A stretch of DNA of 6,666 bases. Source: Aquabacterium sp. A3 (lineage in GTDB: Bacteria > Pseudomonadota > Gammaproteobacteria > Burkholderiales > Burkholderiaceae_C). Under the pieces are notes generated by a model. That model saw only the letters and a program-made list of their open reading frames with translations, was not told the DNA's origin and made no database searches. Position 1 is the first letter of the stretch, and each line of letters starts with the position of its first letter. The position numbers and the translations under genes are program-made. The stretch is taken from contig NZ_JBBPEV010000024.1 in assembly GCF_038069945.1 (NCBI RefSeq), forward strand, positions 1-6,666. The letters run 5' to 3'. Positions 5,040-6,666 of this stretch are shown here, piece after piece.

Positions 5040-5624
5040 TTAATGGTCGATTCTGTCAAGCGTTTTTGCGGCATCGCAAAGCTTATTCGCTGCCCCCTTG
5101 ATTGATGTGTCAACTTGATCTTTGATTGATGGGCCATCAGGAGATAGATCTAGCGGGAACTCTAGGTCTAAAAATTCCTGGGAAGCTTTGAAGCTAGGGC
5201 GTTTCACAGTGTCTGCTTCGCTGCGTGTAATGGCAAAGTATTGAAGTGCAAGTGAGAGTACAGGCTTCGCCTTTAATGACAGCACAACTACACGGTTAGC
5301 ATTCGCGCTGTCGATGATAGTTGGCAATGCCTGCATTGGGTCTTCCCCGTTCACCTCAATGAAACCATAATATGAGCGCAAGTCACATTGCGCTGCGCCT
5401 TTGTAGACACCATCGTGGAAAGTCGAGAGGATTGCTAGAAACATCCGCTCCATTTTTTGTGCCAAGCGAACATCACTATTCCGATCTTCTGCATCAGGTC
5501 TAGGGATGCTGCTGTCTGTGGCGTAGATGAGGAATCGCCGCTGATCTTTGGCGTCTTGTGCGTATACGGAGCATCCAATCAAGAACGCCAGAAGGGTGAC
5601 GCCTATTTGCTTATACATATGCAT
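5040..5624 (-). CDS. Exported protein or lipoprotein of unknown function (cassette gene)
   Basis: The product is 194 residues starting MHMYKQIGVTLLAFLIGCSVYAQD. It has a clear export signal: a lysine, a hydrophobic core at 7-17, then LIGC (15-18), which fits a lipobox, and immediately afterwards VYA-QD, which fits signal peptidase I. Which peptidase acts cannot be decided by eye. The mature part is soluble and charged. It has the blocks RRFLIYATDSS (29-39), a helix AQKMERMFLAILSTFHDGVYKG, an NRVVVLSLKAKPVLSLALQYF strand/helix pair and a C-terminal helix IKGAANKLCDAAKTLDRI. No family is recognised. M3 is an alternative start. The leader after attC-9 is 15 nt with only a weak Shine-Dalgarno (AATAAGT). 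The cassette spans 4845-5645 and differs from its neighbours in base composition and attC type. Confidence 0.82.
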   Translation of the reverse strand: MHMYKQIGVTLLAFLIGCSVYAQDAKDQRRFLIYATDSSIPRPDAEDRNSDVRLAQKMERMFLAILSTFHDGVYKGAAQCDLRSYYGFIEVNGEDPMQALPTIIDSANANRVVVLSLKAKPVLSLALQYFAITRSEADTVKRPSFKASQEFLDLEFPLDLSPDGPSIKDQVDTSIKGAANKLCDAAKTLDRIDH

Positions 5625-5639
5625 ACTTATTAAGTAGTG

Positions 5640-5757
5640 GCCTAACTACCAAGGTAACCGGCGCCGGAGCCCTTTAGGGCGGAGGGTACAACCAAGGGCC
5701 ATGAAAATGCCGAAGGCATGGCCCTTGGTTGCGTCCGCGTTGACCTGACAGTTAGGC
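5640..5757 (-). repeat. attC: attC-9 (118 bp), belongs to the Imm50-like cassette
   Basis: R'' is at 5751-5757 and R' at 5640-5646 on the minus strand, with cut point 5646/5645. It has the unique outer-stem variant CCCTTTAGGG and the GTACAA variant. The central loop reads CCATGAAAATG. Confidence 0.95.
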
Positions 5758-5800
5758 TGGGGCGCGGAGTGGAAGGTTTTGGTGCTGTGTGAGCCTGCAT

Positions 5801-5835
5801 TTTTGGGTGTTGCACTTGACGTGTCAATCCGCGCC
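5801..5835 (-). repeat. Shared 3' cassette element, copy 5
   Basis: On the plus strand it reads TTTTGGGTGTTGCACTTGAC, then GTGTCAATCCGCGCC. It is the cleanest full-length copy and a good reference for the others. It ends 28 bp before the stop codon of the Imm50-like gene at 5864-5866. Confidence 0.6.
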
Positions 5836-5863
5836 AGTGTTTATCGCTTGGCGGAGGCAATGC

Positions 5864-6286
5864 TCACTTCGCATAGGGCGTGATGGTGATGAGCTGAGCT
5901 GTTTGGGCGGTGAATGAAGCCTCAAAGAGGTAGCAGTGCTCTAGCTCAACTTTGATGATGGTTTGCTCTTGCTTGTCTCGGGCCTGCGCTAGCTCCAGGT
6001 TCAGTGATGAGATGACGTTCTGGCCATTGAAGCCTTCGACGTGAACTTCGCTGACGCCCTCAAACCGGAAATGAAGCACTGCATCGCCATGCAACTTGTA
6101 GTGGCCTTCTGGCGTGATCTCGGAGGTCATTACCCATCCGCGCAAGTGCAAGTCAAGTGTCGGGGATGGTTTGCCCTGCGTCCTATCGAGAGATAGCGTG
6201 AACACCTCTGCATCATGAAAGCTCGGCCAAAGCCCGAAGTGGGCGATGACGCGCTCATGACCGACGATGAACTCATGTGCTTCCAT
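5864..6286 (-). CDS. Imm50-like immunity protein (cassette gene)
   Basis: The product is 140 residues starting MEAHEFIVGHERVIAHFGLWPSFHD. The hallmark is FG-x-WPSFHDAEV (17-28) near the N-terminus, followed by alternating beta strands (LSLDR, TLDLHLRGWVMT, VLHFRFEGVSEVHVEGF) and a QNVISSLNLEL segment. This pattern matches my memory of the Imm50 family of polymorphic-toxin immunity proteins. Such proteins neutralise a toxin delivered by contact-dependent or type VI systems, presumably in the cytoplasm since there is no signal peptide. No toxin gene lies beside it, so it would be an orphan. The ATG (6284-6286) is only 8 nt past attC-10, without a Shine-Dalgarno; the frame continues upstream only through attC. 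The cassette spans 5646-6300. The family is inferred from the motif, not from a search. Confidence 0.75.
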   Translation of the reverse strand: MEAHEFIVGHERVIAHFGLWPSFHDAEVFTLSLDRTQGKPSPTLDLHLRGWVMTSEITPEGHYKLHGDAVLHFRFEGVSEVHVEGFNGQNVISSLNLELAQARDKQEQTIIKVELEHCYLFEASFTAQTAQLITITPYAK

Positions 6287-6294
6287 AAACAGTG

Positions 6295-6412
6295 GCCTAA
6301 CTACCAAGGTAACCGGCGCCGGAGCCCGCCAGGGCGGAGGGCACAACCAAGGGCCATGAGAATGCCGAAGGCATGGCCCTTGGTTGCGTCCGCGTTGACC
6401 TGACAGTTAGGC
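6295..6412 (-). repeat. attC: attC-10 (118 bp), belongs to the truncated right-edge cassette
   Basis: R'' is at 6406-6412 and R' at 6295-6301 on the minus strand, with cut point 6301/6300. The interior is consensus (CCCGCCAGGG, GCACAACC, CCATGAGAATG). The flank GTGGAAGGTTTTCAT matches the other members of that flank group, but the shared 35-bp element is missing from this cassette. Confidence 0.95.
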
Positions 6413-6443
6413 TGGGGCGCGGAGTGGAAGGTTTTCATATTAC

Positions 6444-6545
6444 TCACGGCAGGAGGGCTGGGCGTTGCTCTTTGCTCGATAGTTTACGCATTAATTTTTT
6501 CCGCACCCAGCAACCAACAACTGGGGTCCATATGAGCGCTGCTAA
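6444..6545 (-). pseudogene. C-terminal remnant of a cassette gene truncated by the IS
   Basis: From the IS junction the minus strand reads LAALIWTPVVGCWVRKK then LMRKLSSKEQRPALLP and a TGA at 6444-6446, 31 nt before attC-10. The spacing from stop to attC is normal for this array. A hydrophobic stretch followed by a basic tail suggests the last helix and cytoplasmic tail of another small membrane protein. The 5' part is missing beyond the IS. The other frames stop sooner, but the piece is too short to be certain that this frame was the coding one. Confidence 0.45.
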
Positions 6546-6666
6546 GGAAGGTCTGAACAACTCGTTTGCGAGGCAACAGGCGGCGTGATCGCTTCGACAA
6601 ATGAGCCGAATGCATCGCAGACCAGCCCCCATGACGCTGAAACGCACGTCAAAGGGTGCGCGACCC
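6546..6666 (+). mobile_element. Insertion sequence end, right copy (IS5-like by tip and target)
   Basis: The segment is a perfect inverted copy of 1-121, with its tip at 6546 and the interior running past 6666. The bases just outside (6542-6545) are CTAA, again fitting YTAR. CTAA here and CTAG at the left are not direct repeats of one another, so the two copies are separate insertions. The same end of the element faces the array on both sides, so the two copies have opposite orientation. Confidence 0.6.
6601..6666 (+). CDS. Possible transposase N-terminus, runs off the window (mirrored at 1-66)
   Basis: An ATG 55 nt inside the IS tip opens a frame that continues to the window edge as MSRMHRRPAPMTLKRTSKGA and two more residues. 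A start this close to the tip is usual for IS5-family transposases, and the segment is basic. Twenty-two codons contain no recognisable domain, no Shine-Dalgarno is obvious, and M11 is an alternative start. The same frame exists on the minus strand at 1-66 in the left copy. Confidence 0.25.
   Translation, partial: MSRMHRRPAPMTLKRTSKGARP

Noticed and set aside
301..6412. CRISPR array or tandem satellite
   Set aside because: The repeats are about 118 bp, spaced 0.5-1 kb apart, with imperfect dyad symmetry and coding sequence between them. This is the attC pattern, not CRISPR.

Overview
The window is a stretch of an integron gene-cassette array on the minus strand. Ten attC recombination sites flank eight complete cassettes. 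One cassette remnant at each edge is cut off by an insertion-sequence end. No integron integrase, attI site or Pc promoter is present, so this is an internal or displaced part of an array. Eight of the ten attC sites are near-identical 118-bp copies. That uniformity is the mark of a sedentary chromosomal integron rather than a mobile resistance integron, and no resistance gene is present. Array orientation rests on two independent signs. The coding frames run leftward and each is followed by an attC. In every attC the extra unpaired base of the L'' box (GGTCAAC against GGTAAC) is on the minus-strand 5' side.

The host is probably a proteobacterium, and my best guess is Betaproteobacteria/Burkholderiales. 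This is inference from the moderate-to-high GC, a PEP-CTERM protein (a sorting system common in that group) and the style of the cassettes. No housekeeping gene is available to fix the taxonomy.

Layout in the direction of reading, from high to low coordinates: an inverted IS end (6546-6666); a truncated cassette with a gene tail (attC-10); an orphan Imm50-like immunity gene (attC-9); a secreted or lipoprotein-like protein on an AT-richer cassette with an unrelated 90-bp attC-8; a PEP-CTERM protein with its own possible promoter (attC-7); a cassette without a convincing gene that holds a 70-bp tandem repeat (attC-6); a conserved-looking soluble protein of unknown function (attC-5, divergent); a DUF2834-like membrane protein (attC-4); three more small multi-pass membrane proteins (attC-3, -2, -1), one of which is partly duplicated as the last, truncated cassette; and a second copy of the same IS end (1-121). 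The two window ends are a perfect 121-bp inverted repeat. Either two copies of one IS face inward on the array, or the contig stopped at the same collapsed repeat on both sides.

The genes are not an operon in the functional sense. Each is an independently mobile cassette with a very short 5' leader and usually no clear Shine-Dalgarno. Expression probably depends on read-through or on cassette-borne promoters. The common theme is the cell envelope: four small membrane proteins, one PEP-CTERM protein, one exported protein and one likely immunity protein. Five cassettes share a second conserved element of about 35 bp between the stop codon and attC, which the attC model does not explain.
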